Source of the DNA: Pinus tabuliformis | Taxonomy: Eukaryota; Streptophyta; Pinopsida; Pinales; Pinaceae | DNA length: 64,000 nt | Direction: 5' to 3' | NCBI GenBank assembly: GCA_031772625.1 | Contig: CM062820.1 | Location: forward strand, 318,392,545 to 318,456,544 | Shown here: piece after piece, positions 22,593 through 34,497 of the stretch | Layout: every line of letters starts with the position of its first letter | How positions within the stretch are numbered: position 1 is the stretch's first letter | The notes under the pieces: generated by a model | Seen by the model: the letters and a program-made list of their open reading frames with translations, nothing else | Database searches by the model: none | Told to the model about the DNA's origin: nothing | Position numbers and translations under genes: made by a program

Positions 22593-24297
22593 TCGTGTCT
22601 AATTAGTTTGTTTGTGTTTCTCTTGTTGTTTATTTCATAAACTTATAAGTAGCAATCGAACTGCATTTGCCATTAACAAATGCAAAGTAGATATCTGCTA
22701 CTTCAATCCATTCACTGGATCTGTTTATGATTTGAACAGCTGATTCATAGACTAACTGATTGCCCTTGTGATAGCTCTTAGACCCCCCCTTAGATCCACA
22801 TTTGATTGTGCATTACTGATTTCTTTTACTCGGCCAAAAACCAAAGATTAAACTGCAAATCGTGACCCAGAACCCGGATAGAATTCTCGTTTCTGCCCCA
22901 GTGCAGGCTCTGTGAAGAGGTTCTACATTTCAACGCACTTCCCGAGAGGGCTACCTGCGCTGCAATGCAGTTTCTCTGTGTAACAGGTGCGCTGATCAGC
23001 CTAGCCCTGTGCAGCTGAGGTTCTTTGCTTCATTCTTCCAGTTTTATCTCTGATTTTTGCAGCCTGTGATCAGTATATGACTGTTTCAGACCCCTTTTCC
23101 TTACTAATATTCCGCCTCAGTTGTACAAAAGAACTGTAGATGTTTTTATGTGTTTGTTGAGTCGTTTACAGTTTTCCATTGCAAAAGTATAATAGTCGTA
23201 CTGTCGTCCTTTGATTTAGATCTGTCGCAAGTGTCGATTTTGATCATAGGAGAAAGTTTATTTGCTGTTGATAGTCGACTATGCTTTTACTTTTGCCTTT
23301 GGTTTGAATTTGTGACTTTCTAGTGTCGAAACGAGTATTTATTTCAAAATCATAAAGTGTCGTAATCATCTCTACCTTTTGATTTCGAAAAGAAGCTTGT
23401 TTGTGTTTGTCACTTGAAAGCAAATTCAGATTTGTACATCAACTTTCTTTTTAGGCATCAATACTAAGAAAGTGAAAAACAAATACATGCATGTGCATTT
23501 GCATATTGACAGTCTGTTTGGCTTGATTTAGGAAAGTGCATTTACGATGTGCTCTTTGCTCTTTGCGAAAAGATTGTGTCTTTCTTTTCCCCTAGTAGCT
23601 AGGATTTTCATTGCTGAAAAGAGATAAAAGTTTGTTTATCATCTTTAGATTGCATTTCAGGAATTACATCTACATCTCGTGGTGAACCCAAAAGGCAAAC
23701 TTCATAAGAAAGATCAACTTAAAATAAATTCAATGAACCTAACAACGCTTTGGAACTTAACGCACAACATTTAGAGGTCTAGGCTAGAGACGTATTCCGG
23801 CATCGTAAAGCCTGGTAACTGTTGTCCTCACTGATGGTTGGGTGATTCCTCCACTTTGAGACGATAAGTGCCAGTACGGACTTGTGCTCCCACGTACCAT
23901 CGAGTATATATTGGGAGACCCCTATAGGCTTAAAACATTTTATCCATAGGAAGCCGTGTCGGCCGCCCTACTGATCACAATGCACCGAACACAGCATTCG
24001 GGAAGATTGACTGCCGTACCGTAAAAAGTATTCTGCAGTTTTGCAATTGGTTTGGTACTCCCTCTACCTAGACCTCCAGAGCAGTCCCTTTCATTCCTTT
24101 TCAGACTCCTTAACGGAAAAGGTCCATCTGAGCACTTGTCACTTCAGGCTCATTAAAAATCGAAGGAGACTAGAGTCATCTTTTGTTTTTTCTCGACTCT
24201 TAAAAACTGAAAAAACAAGTTGTGTCAAAGCCTGTTAAAATTTATTTTAAACGGAATATTCATTACCCCTTTCCTACGTTGATCTTAGGTTGAGAAA
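22593..24297 (+). other. T1 leader, non-coding, with hairpins
   Basis: 1.7 kb between PBS and the first start codon, without a conserved frame. It ends with three small hairpins (24096-24218). Tat/Ogre elements often have long leaders; here the N-terminal gag domain expected in this interval is not recognised. Confidence 0.6.
24096..24218 (+). repeat. Hairpin cluster 1 (GACTC..TTAA loops) in T1
   Basis: 24096-24122: stem CCTTTTC/GAAAAGG, loop AGACTCCTTAACG. 24142-24165: short stem CTTC/GAAG, loop with GGCTCATTAAAAAT. 24183-24218: perfect 10-bp stem TTGTTTTTTC/GAAAAAACAA, loop TCGACTCTTAAAAACT. Stem sequences differ while the loops keep GACTC-TTAAAA. Confidence 0.75.
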
Positions 24298-25865
24298 ATG
24301 GAGTCTACCAACCAAGGAATTCCCCTTGGTGGAAATCCTAGTCCCTTCTCCTCTTGGGGAGATGTTGGTGCACCCCATATGGCCACATTGTCGCTTCCAG
24401 GACTGACAATTGGTTTGCCTGTATGGCTCTTCTCAACCTCTGTCGTTCAGAACACCACTATTCCTGAACAATAGAATCAGCAATTAGACGAGTCCAGAGT
24501 TACCCACCAACCTTCTACTTCCTCTAATTCTTCCTCTCCTCCTTCCTCTTCGCTTGATGGGGCTGGTAAAGCCAAAAGTCAAGTTCCTAAGGAGAAGAAG
24601 GAAAAGAAGAAGAAAGAGAAGAAGAAGAAGGAGCCAAAAGCGAATGGGGGCAAACGAGTGTCGTCTAGCGAAAATCCACACACTGCACCGACCAGGCCTA
24701 AATCGCCATGTGTCATCTGCAAAGGAGACCACTTTCACAGAGATTGTCCTTGCATCCCTCGGATATTAAGGGACTAGTCTCCTCGTTTGCACAACCCGGT
24801 GTCGTCAACCTCTGATGATCATGTTGAAAGTACACCGTCAACTAGTGAAAGTGAAGCCCCAGGACAAAAAGGGAAAGCTAGATTTCCTTGTAAACTGTGC
24901 GAAGGCAATCATGCCGTCCACCGTTGTCCCTTCTTAGACGAGGCTAAAAGAGTTTTGGATGATCGTCTGGTTTCACCGTTACGACTCCCTCCTAGATATA
25001 AAAAACTCTTGCCGATTCGTCACTAGTTGAGAATTCGGCTGGCACGCTCAGGTGGTCGGCTGAAGCGCCTATCATTGAGGATAAACCATCTGGATCCATA
25101 CTAGACGAAAGTCAAAAGGTCGAGGCGGCAGTTGACCCGGTCTTGCCTTCAGAGGTTTCATCTTCAGATGATACAGTCACTGAAGAGAACAAGGATGACA
25201 CCGTCCAAATTCTCTTCATAAGCACAGACTCCGACGAACATGGGGGCAATCTACCCGTTCCTTTACCGCAGGAAGGAAGTTCGTCAGAGCCATACCCGGC
25301 CGTCTATTCGGTCCCACCTCCAAGCAACCTAGTTGTCTCCTTCGACTGGAATCAACTAGGCAGACCCCGTTTACCAGCAAGCGTACCATTCCGAATTATC
25401 GTTCAAATATATAGAATGGTTATGGCTGGTACCATCATAGATGAGGGGGCTTCTGTGAGTATCCTTTCCTCTACTGCTTGGAAAGCGCTTGGTTCGCCAT
25501 CACTTTTGCCTGAGATGAGAAATCTGACAGGCTTTGATAAAGGAACCAGTCGACCTTTAGGGATCCTTCCCGATGTGCCCATAACATTGAGAAGGAAGAC
25601 AGTTCGCATGAACCTAATGGTAGTTCAAGGACCCTTGGATTATAACCTACTCCTTGGACGAGACTATATTTATTACATGGGAGCCATTGTCTCCTCGCTC
25701 TTTAGAGTAATGTGTTTTCCGCACGAAGGAAGAGTGGTCAAGCTTGTGGACCAGCTTTCATTTCCCGGATCACACATAGCAAATAGTCATATACCGTCCC
25801 TAAATGGTCTTTTCACACAAGAAATGTCTCAATCCCCAGTCCGTCCTCCCGATGAGCGCGAGTAA
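24298..25865 (+). pseudogene. T1 gag C-terminus and aspartic protease, broken
   Basis: The start ATG at 24298 opens MESTNQGIPLGGNP. There follow a lysine-rich stretch (about codons 100-125), two zinc-knuckle-like motifs CVICKGDHFHRDC (near 24710) and CKLCEGNHAVHRC (24889), both CX2CX3HX4C, then an acidic linker and a retropepsin domain. The protease shows IDEGASVSILSS (active-site Asp; DEGA in place of DSGA) and GPLDYNLLLGRDYIY. DEGAS-type sites occur in Tat/Ogre relatives, so this is probably a family trait. Lesions: TAG at 24472, TAG near 24774 and a one-base frameshift near 25015; the frame from about 25027 to 25865 is open. No pol follows. Confidence 0.85.
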
Positions 25866-28274
25866 TTCGGAGGGATATGACTGAAACCCAGGGGGCATGC
25901 ATCCTTGTCTGCTTCGGCAGGAAAACTTCGGGTATAGGGTAGGTTTCCGTAGGAGAATATGACTAGTCTGTACCCCGTCCGTGATTGGAAGAGGGGTTAT
26001 TCTAGAACAAGATTCTTTTGTCAAAGTTATGTGAGTTGGCGGGCATCGTCGCTCACCTTTGTTTGTTTCGATAAACATCGCCAAAGAAGTGTTTTGTTTG
26101 CAGTGTGAATAGAACAATCTTTGGATAGCCTGTAAGAGGTAGTACCCTTCCTGATAAAACGAATGTTTTGTCAGCTCGAATAGAGGGTAACCTTGAAACT
26201 CTGTTTTATACCTGGGGGCATGCAAACCTTTTGGAGTGCAAGCAAAGAGCTATTATTTATCTGTTTTTTGGATTAGTCGTTTCCTAAATTGCATAAAGAA
26301 AGGATGTGGGGCAAAACTCTAAAAGTTGTCGTTTTATATGAGACATTCTTATCATATGACTAGATTAATCGAGCAGTGTTACCGCAAGGTTCAAGCTCGT
26401 TAAAAAATAAACCCGCACCGAGCAAATGTTTCCACCCGTGTTTAAGCTCATTAAAAAATGAACTATCCCCTGGTAAATAACCACCGTGAATGTAGTACTT
26501 CAGCCATTAAAGCCTTGGTCGTGTTTGCACCGTCACCTCCACTTTTCCATTGGCCGATCATTCACCTCCATTTGATTGTTTACCCATTTTGAGGAACAGC
26601 TGCGAAGAGTGATTTCACTAGCCATCCTTGTAACACTGCCGTGATTGGAAAATTCCAAACCTCACCTGGAATTAGCTGCTACCCATTTTATCACTCGTTC
26701 CTCAAAAGACGAGTCTTCTTTAAGCTCTTTTCTGACTCGTAAAATATGAAAAGATTGCCGAGTTCTGGCCTTCCAGCTCGTTAAAGCGACAGGAAGTGCT
26801 ATCCCTCCTCTAGATTTTAATCTTTTTGGAACTGAGGGATTATTGCACAAAAAGATCGAGCGTTTGTTTTGTTCGGCTCGTTAAAGCTAATCGAAAATTC
26901 ATCCCTTCTGTATTGTTTTATACTTTTTCGGACTTAAGGGATTAGATGACGAAAAAGGAATTTTGGAGTTACCTTTACGTACCTTTTCAGACTCTCTAAA
27001 AATGAAAAGGACCGAGTTATCTTTGTCGTTAGACTCGTTAAAAATATTAATAGCGACAAACTTGTCTGTAGACGAGAACGAGTTTCACTATCGCTAGGCT
27101 CGTTAAAACATAGCGATGGGTTTGCCCGAAGGGCAAATTATAGAACAAGCATATGTTATCCTCCTCAAGCTTGACAAAAATAAAGAGGTACTGGTCAGCA
27201 ATGACTGGGGAAAAATTGGGAAGAAAACTCAAAGAATCTTTATTGGTAGCAAGTCTCTCTTGAACATGACACTTCCACTCCATGCCCGAGTCGGGTTGGG
27301 TTGTTTCATTCACCGGTCACATCGCCATGGTCTCGCCATACCATCCATGTTTGGGGTTAATGCTACCAATCCATCACATAAGTGTCGCCGACATGTTCAA
27401 GAGAAGTCATCCAGAAAGGCCACCTGTGTCCCGCCCACTACCATACATTATACTTCATCCTTTCATGACCGCCACCCTAAACCATATATCATCAGATCGT
27501 TTTCACCTCCATCAAAATCATTTGCTCCGTTCCGTGTCATTGATGTGGGATTCATTAAGGCCCTTCTGTGACGGATCACTTCATGTCGACATCAGCTCAT
27601 TATGCAAGAAGTTGATCTAGGAACACCCCATTCGGTACTTTGAAGCTTGCATGCCTCAATGGCAAGTTTCTCACTTCCGGCGACAGGTATACATCAATGA
27701 CCTTCGACCGAAATATTTTGCGTGGTGTTCGACACCAAGTCCTTTATTCACACCACGTGAATTGTACTGCAGTACCTTGAGGATCATTGTCATTATCGGT
27801 GATTCCTCTCGCGCTTGTTAACAGTTTACATCATTGACTGGTAATCAAGCCATGTCTTTCCATGTTCGACTTCAAAACATTTCTCACATGGATCGACTTG
27901 TACTTCGAGTAAAGATCGGACGAGATTGAAGACCCCGGATCTAGTTTCATCCATCCAGGCTGTGATATATATTCAGGAAAATAAAGACATTGAAATGTAC
28001 AACATTGCAGCACAGATAATCATCCTACCAAAAGGATGATGGCTCTATCAGAATCATCAGTCTACCATCAGACGATTGTCTGTCCTATGTAGATGAAAAT
28101 GAATTTATAAAGCTGAGCATGGGAATGCCCGCCTCAGCTAGATCATGAAAACAGTATGAAGATAATGTATTGTATTGTATCTTATTACAGGTCTCCTCCC
28201 AGCATTGAAAGAACTTCGGATCCTCCTAATAAAGCATTTCACCCGATAAACGGCCTCATACTTTAGGGGGCAAC
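25866..28274 (+). other. T1 3' internal region, non-coding, ending in polypurine tract
   Basis: 2.4 kb with no reverse transcriptase or integrase motifs. It holds many GCTCGTTAAA words, most inside small hairpins (26693-27117), and ends with CTTTAGGGGGCAAC before the 3' LTR. Open stretches at 27116-27571 and 27282-27620 overlap in different frames, have frame-breaking differences in T2, and resemble nothing known to me. Where pol was lost cannot be told. Confidence 0.65.
26693..27117 (+). repeat. Hairpin cluster 2 (GCTCGTTAAAA loops) in T1
   Basis: Six hairpins: 26693-26714 (ACTCGT/ACGAGT), 26727-26753 (CTTTTC/GAAAAG, loop with GACTCGTAAAA), 26770-26796 (CTTCC/GGAAG, loop with GCTCGTTAAA), 26982-27010 (CCTTTTCA/TGAAAAGG, loop GACTCTCTAAAAA), 27022-27060 (ten pairs including one G-U, loop with GACTCGTTAAAAAT) and 27090-27117 (ATCGCTA/TAGCGAT, loop GGCTCGTTAAAACA). 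Most stems differ; the loop word is common to nearly all. Confidence 0.8.
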
Positions 28275-29315
28275 TGTTATAGACATTTTTGTGCCTTACA
28301 GCTCTAAGCATGAAATGTCCATAAACCAAGGGCTCCTAAGTCCCTAAAAGTGTTGTTCCAACCCCTAAAGGAACAAGGTCAACAAATTACAGCTTCTTCC
28401 AGAAGTTCTCCACCAGAAACTGCTCAGAATAAGTCAAATCAGGATCATTTCAGCTGCTCCACTAGCCAAGTGCGTTGCATAGCACCTAAATCCACTAGCT
28501 AGGTGCGTTGCAACGCACCTAAATGCACTACCAGGGTGTGTTGAGTGGGAAATGACAAATGGCAGTGTCATTTCGCGAGGTGGAGAGACAATGAAAGCTT
28601 CCAGAATCTTCTCCAATGACACTTGCCTCACTGAATTCGACCAAGGATGAGTAAGAGGCTTTCAGTCTCCAAGTGGAAGAAAGAACTGACAGAGAGAAGC
28701 CACTAATCAAATCATGAGCTGACTCATCCTCCTTGCATACATCTATATATGGATCCCTCATCCCAGAGATCCAGAGGCTGGAATTTTGCACATTGTAAGG
28801 AATTGTTGTTGGTTTTGAGATACATATCAGAGAATTGGGTGATCTATGCTTTGTTGGGGTTGAAGAAGGGACTTCTTTGTTGGGAGGTTGATGCTGGGTC
28901 AGGAATCATCGGTTGTAACTCCTCCTGGATCTTCTTGTATATCAATAAAAACTATTTGAGTTTCTTCTCCATGCTTTTGTATCATTGATGCTTGTTACAT
29001 TTGTATGGTTAACTTAAAACTGATCCTAAGTTATTTATGAATATAAACCCATGTCCTTGTATAGTTTCCTTCTTCTGTGATCTTACAGGTACTTGGTGAA
29101 GCTGGGCAAGTAAGGGAGCAGGTAGCTGGAAGCTGTCAAAGAGGAGAGAGATTGGATCAAAGGACTAGCGCAAGACACAGGTTGGTTCATCCTATTCCTC
29201 TTTGTTTATAGTTCATAAAGAAGATACAAAAGTAGTTTTCTCTATTTGTTTCTAAGGTAGCTGTCACACCTTAGTGGGATAGAGCAGTTCTAAATAGACA
29301 CTTTTCCCGATAACA
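28275..29315 (+). repeat. T1 3' LTR
   Basis: 1041 bp, TGTTATAGACATTTTT to CGATAACA, followed by TSD GGTGT. Contains a perfect 22-bp palindrome centred on GTTGCAAC (28500-28521). Confidence 0.92.
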
Positions 29316-29320
29316 GGTGT

Positions 29321-31548
29321 TTTGTTTACGCCGTGAATAGAACAATCTTTGGGTAACCTGAAAGAGGTATACCTTTCCTGATAAAACAAATGTTTTGTCA
29401 GCTCGAATAGAAGGTGACCTTGAAACTCTGTTTTATACCTGGGGGCATGCAAACCTTTTGGCATGCAAGCGAAGAGCGACTATTTATTTTTTAAATTTTT
29501 AGGACCTCTAACCCTTTAAACTCGTAAGATTGGTCATTTCCTAACTTGCATAAAGAAAGGATGCGGGGCAAAACTCTAAAAGTTGCCGTTTTTATATGAG
29601 ACATTCTTATCACATGACTGGATTAATCGAGCAGTTTTAGCGCATAGTTCAAGCTCGTTAAAAAATAAACATAAGACATGAGCAAGTGTTTCCACCCGCG
29701 TTTAAGCTCGTTAAAAAATGAACTATTCCCCGGTAAATAACCATCGTGAATGTAGTACTTCAGCCATTAAAGCCTTGGTCGTGTTTGCACTGTCACCTCC
29801 ACTTTTTCATTGGCCGATCATTCACCTCCATTTGATTGTTTACCCATTTTGAGGAACAGCTGCGAAGAGTGATTTCACTAGCCATCCTTGTGACACTGTC
29901 GCGATTGGAAAATTCCAAACCTTACCTGGAATCAGCTGCTACCCATTTTATCACTCGTTCCTCAAAAGACGAGTCTCCTTTAAGCTCTTTTCAACTGACT
30001 CGTAAAATATGAAAAGATTGCCGAGCCATTGGCCTCTCCAGCTCGTTAAAGGGACAGGAAGTGCTATCGCTCCTCTAGATTTTAATCTTTTTGGACCTGA
30101 GGGATTATTACACAAAACGATCGAGCGCTTGTTTTGTTCGGCTCGTTAAAAGTATCGAAAATCCATCCCTTCTGTATTGTTTTATACTTTTTCGGACTTA
30201 AGGGATTAGATGACAAAAAAGGAATTTTGGAGTTACCTTTACGTTCCTTTTCAGACTCTCTAAAATTGAAAAGGACCGAGTTATCTTTGTCGTTAAACTC
30301 GTTAAAAAGATTAATAACGACAAACTTGTCTATAGACGAGAATGAGTTTCACTATCGCTAGGCTCGTTAAAACATAGCGATGGGTTTTCCTGAAGGGAAA
30401 ATTATAGAACAAGCATATGTTATCCTCCTCAAGCTTGACAAAAATAAAGAGGTACTGGTCAGCAATGACTGGGGAAAAATTGGGAAGAAAACTTAAAGAA
30501 GCTTTGTTGGTAGCAAGTCGCTCTGGAACATAACACTTCCGCTCCGTATCCGAGTTGGGTTGGGTTGTTTCATTCATCGGTCACATCACCATGGTCACGC
30601 CATACCATCCACATTTGGGGTTAATGCTACCAATCCATCACATCAGTGTCGCCGATATGTTCAAGAGAAGTCATTCAGAGAATAAACCTGTGTCTCACCC
30701 ACTACCATACATTTATACTCCATTCTTTCATGACCGACACCCTGAACCTTATATCACCAGATCGTTTTCACCTCCATTAAAATCATTTGCTCCGTTCCGT
30801 GTCATTGATGTGGGATTCATTAAGGCCCTCCTATGATAGATCACTTCTTGTCGACATCAGCTCATTATCCAAGAAGTTGATCTAGGAACACCCCATTCAG
30901 TACTTTGAAGCTTGCATGCCTCAATGGCAAGTTTCTCACTTCTGGTGACAGGTTTACATCAATGGCCTTCGACCGAAAGATTTTGCGTGGTGTTTGACGC
31001 CAAGTCCTTTATTCACACCACGTGAATTGTACTGCAGTACCTTGAGGGTCATTATCATTATTGGTGATTCCTCTCGCGCTTGTTAACAGTTTACATCATT
31101 GACTGGTAATCAAGTGATGTCTTTCTATGTTCGACTTCAGAAAATTTCTCACATGGATTGACTTGTACTTCGAGTGAAGATCAGACGAGATTGAAGACCC
31201 CGGATCTAGTTTCATCCATCCGGGCTGCAATATATATTCAGGGAAATAAAGACATTAAATGTACATCATTGTTGCACAGATAATCATCCACTCAAAAGGA
31301 TGATGGCTCTATCAGAATCATCAGTCTACACTCAGACGATTGTCTGTCCTATGTACATTAAAATGAATTTATAAAGTTGAGCATGGGAATTCCCGCCTCA
31401 GCTAGATCATGAAAATAGTATGAAGATAATGTATTGTATTGTATCTTATTACAGGTCTCCTCTCAACATTGAAAGAACTTCGGATCCTCATAATAAAGCA
31501 TTTCACCCGACACCAAAAGATTAACGGCCTCATACTTTAGGGGGCAAC
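29321..31548 (+). other. T2 3' internal region, non-coding
   Basis: Parallel of T1 26095-28274, starting TTTGTTTACGCCGTGAATAG and ending in CTTTAGGGGGCAAC. No pol. It keeps the hairpin family (see 29953-30381) and GCTCGTTAAA words near 29653 and 29706. Confidence 0.7.
29953..30381 (+). repeat. Hairpin cluster in T2, counterpart of T1 cluster 2
   Basis: 29953-29974 (ACTCGT/ACGAGT), 29987-30016 (CTTTTC/GAAAAG), 30246-30274 (CCTTTTCA/TGAAAAGG), 30286-30324 (TTTGTCGTTA/TAACGACAAA, ten perfect pairs) and 30354-30381 (ATCGCTA/TAGCGAT). The T-A pair at 30293/30317 corresponds to a T-G wobble in T1 (27029/27053), so the difference preserves pairing. Confidence 0.8.
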
Positions 31549-32588
31549 TGTTATAGACATTTTTGGGCCCTACAACCCCAAGCATGAAATGTCCATAAAC
31601 CAAGGGCTCCTAAGTCCCTAAAAGTGTTGTTCTAACCCCTAAAGGAACAAGGTCAACAGATTACAGCTTCTCCCATAAGTTCTCCATGAGAAACTGCTCA
31701 GAATTGGTCAAAACAGGATCATTGCAGCTGCTCCACTGGCTAAGTGCGTTGCATCTCACCCAAATACATTGTGAGGGTGCGTTGCATTTCAAAATTACCT
31801 TCTGTGGGGTGCGATGGGCGAGAAATGACAAATGGCAGTGTCATTCCGCGAGGTGGAGAGGCAATGGAAGCTTCCAGAATCTTCTCCTATGACACTTGCC
31901 TCACTGAATTCGACCAAGGATGAGTAAGAGGCCCTCAGTCTCCAAGTGGAAGCAAGAACTATCAGAGAGAAGACACTAATCAAATCACAAGCTGACTCAT
32001 CCCCCTTACAGATATCTATATATGGATCCCTCATCCCAGAGATCTGGAGGCTGGAATTTTGCATATTGTAAGGAATTGTTGTTGGTTTCTAGAGACAAAC
32101 ATCAGATTATTGGGTGATCTAAGCTTTGTTTGAGGTGAAGAGGGGCTTCTTTGCTGGGAGGTTGATGCTAGGTCGGAACAACTGGTTGTAACTCCTCCTG
32201 TCTCTTTTCTTGTTTATCAATAAAAGCTATTTGACTTTCCTCCATGCTTTGGTATCATTGATGCTTGTTACATTTGTATGGTCAATTTACATCTGATCCT
32301 AGATTGTTTATGATTATAGATCCATGTCTTTGTATAGTGCTATGCTTCTGTGATCTTATAGGTACTTTGTGAAGCTGGGCATGCAAGGGAGTAGGTAGCT
32401 GAGGACTATCAAAGAAGAGAGGGATCGAATCAAGGGATTAGCGCAAGATAGAGGTTGGTCTTTCTGTTCCTCTCTATCTATAATTCATAAAGGAAAAACA
32501 TAAGTAGCTTTTCTCTGTTTTTTTCTAAGGCAGCTGTCACACCTTAGTGGGATAGAGCAGTTCTATATAGGCACTTTTCCCTGTAACA
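31549..32588 (+). repeat. T2 3' LTR
   Basis: 1040 bp, TGTTATAGACATTTTTGGGC to CCTGTAACA, then TSD CTAGG. It gives the intact reference for the truncated 5' copy. Confidence 0.9.
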
Positions 32589-34214
32589 CTAGGTGAAAAA
32601 CAAAGTTTTTGAGCAAAATTGGCACTTTTTCATCCTGTGCATAGCGCCATTTTTCTGTGCGTAGTGCTTTTTCCAAGCTGCTTTTGGAGGCCTTTCCCTT
32701 CACTAAATTTTCTCCAAGATGGCTTGTTAGAAAGGTCTGTATGTCTAATTTCTATGACAGTGGAATTCTTGAATTTGGTGTCCATTTGCCTCTCCAAAAT
32801 TGCAATCTCCCAAGACTGCTTCCTGTGTGGCCAAAACGTGGCTGAGAGGGCATTGTTTTGGTGTTTTTGGACCTTTTAGAGGTCCAAAACTTGTCAAAAT
32901 TTCCTAGTAATTTTTGAGCATGCATAACTTTCCATAAGAAATCCAAAAATGCAAATTTTTCTTCAAAAGGAGGTCCCTATCAAAAGTGAGCTCCAGGTGG
33001 CGCTACGCACCTGTTGGAAAAGCTTGTGCGTACCGCCGTTTTCATATCAAGTTTTGGAGGCATTCCTAGTGTCCAAATTTGGTCCAGATAGCTCGTTGGA
33101 AGTCTTATTGAGTCTACTTTCCATCACAACCTGAATTTTTCAATTTGGAGTTCATTGGCCCTATCAAAAGTCAAATCTCCCAAGACAGGTCAAAATGTGC
33201 AAAATGAGGCTTTCTAAAGGCAGAGGTATGTTGTACTCAACTTTTGAAGGTCTTACTCAACTCCAAATTGAGATCATGATAGCTCATTGGAAATATATTT
33301 GTGTCTATTTATCATTTTAGGCATCAAGCAAGTCATTTGGCCAACTAGGAGAAATCTTTATTTTACCAAGGTCACTTCAGAGGTGCATCAATTCTCCTGA
33401 GGCAACTGTATTTTTGACATTTCTCTAAATCCATGACACCTGTGTAAAACATGAAGGATTTTTTTCATCCCTAGCCTATTTGGGACAAAAACCTCTCTCA
33501 CTTTCTCCAAATTCATCTTCTATTTCTCAGAAGCATCATTTGAGTAAAACCTACCCCGATGTGTGGAACAGGGTATTTGTCAAAATGAAGGGAAATGAAG
33601 GGGATAAGGGGCTTATAAATTCTTGAGGAAATTTTTGGAAGTAGAGAGGGATGTTAGGAAATAGGGGAAAGTAGAATTTCAAAAATTGAGTGAGGGGAAG
33701 TGGTCCAAAAGGGCTAAACATAGGCCAAGCCTAGAAAATTGTCAAATTGTAGCAAGAAACTAGGGTTTGTGGCAAAATGAGGAATTTGAGGGATATCATT
33801 GATGGGAAGTGTTTAATATGGTACATTAAGGATAGGGGAAGGTGTATGAGCATCAAGATGCAATCTTTGTTGATTATTTGACCATCCAAGAGAAATTACC
33901 TTCAAAACCCTAGGAGAGGGAAATGAGCCTTACCCAAGTACAACTGAAGCACGAACAAGGTGTAAAATGACCCATTGGAACCTGAAATGATGATGACAAC
34001 CCTTTGAATGATGGTACACTCAGCTAAAAGATGACATGGAGCAGTGTTTGGACAATTTTGAAAGGAGTGCAAACAAACCCTAGACCTAATACCGAGTGAC
34101 CAAATTTTACTTGAAGACTCACTGAAATGACAAAATTTGACTTTGACATCCTAAAACCACTTTGTAAGAGCATATTTGATCACTGATGGAAGGCTTCAAA
34201 GGCTGACACTAACA

Positions 34215-34497
34215 TTGGCTCCAATGGGGATGGTAGCTCCTTGGAGGTGCCAAGAACCGCAGATATTTGGGAAAGCAAACCAGTGCCTTATCCATTGGGC
34301 ATGGAGTCAAAAACTCAAACTGAAATGAATGACTAAAAACTGACAAATTGACGATACAAACTGACTCTGAAACTATTTTGAAACTGACTAAAACAAAAAA
34401 TGACTCAAGACTAAAACATAACTGACAAACTGGAAAATATGCTCAAAATGGAGCTTATTCAATAAAACCCACTCTAACTGTTTCATTCATCACCTGA
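34215..34497 (-). other. A internal end next to 3' LTR
   Basis: On the minus strand this is the last internal stretch before LTR A2. It contains CCCCATTGGAGCCAA directly before TGTTAGTGTCAGCC. The same block sits next to the B 3' LTR (44467), supporting common ancestry of A and B. No gene seen. Confidence 0.6.

Larger units (their letters stand above)
21531..29315 (+). mobile_element. T1: youngest element, non-autonomous Tat/Ogre-like Gypsy
   Basis: Complete element of 7785 bp inserted in T2 with perfect TSD GGTGT (21526-21530 and 29316-29320). The two LTRs are both 1041 bp and differ at only about 16 positions by eye, mostly C/T or G/A transitions. The PBS TGGCGACTCCGCTGGGGA at 22575 and the polypurine tract CTTTAGGGGGCAAC before 28275 are intact. 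The internal region codes only for a gag C-terminal part and protease; no reverse transcriptase, RNase H or integrase is found. Movement would require enzymes in trans. Confidence 0.92.
19638..32588 (+). mobile_element. T2: non-autonomous Tat/Ogre-like Gypsy element
   Basis: Plus-strand element with perfect TSD CTAGG (19633-19637 and 32589-32593) in the A2 LTR. It has a truncated 5' LTR (19638-20481), an inverted LTR/PBS segment (20482-20920), a protease fragment (20921-21304), the T1 insertion (21531-29315), a non-coding 3' internal region (29321-31548) ending in the polypurine tract CTTTAGGGGGCAAC, and a complete 3' LTR (31549-32588, 1040 bp). About 2.9 kb between PBS and protease present in T1 is missing. 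No reverse transcriptase or integrase is seen. Confidence 0.88.
18667..34214 (-). repeat. A2: 3' LTR of A, interrupted by T2
   Basis: LTR sequence at 18667-19637 and 32594-34214 (about 2.59 kb in total, against 2.60 kb for A3) is split by T2. The split is proven by TSD CTAGG and by A1/A3, which are uninterrupted there. The left tip reads TGAAGGGCC instead of TGTTAGGGCC. The right end GACACTAACA is followed by TTGGCTCCAATGGGGATGG, shared with B, which marks the LTR/internal boundary. Confidence 0.82.

Noticed and set aside
24096-24218. Hairpins as transcription terminators or a CRISPR array
   Set aside because: Plant nuclear context, variable stems and no spacer regularity; the loop, not the stem, is conserved.
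27116-27620. Overlapping frames of 151 and 112 codons in the T1 3' region
   Set aside because: Two frames overlap, the T2 counterpart has frame-breaking changes, and no known motif is present.
19878-32064. Minus-strand frame of about 87-91 codons (MQNSSL..) in all four T LTRs
   Set aside because: Conservation is explained by overall LTR identity; antisense to the element, no family resemblance, no evidence of selection visible.
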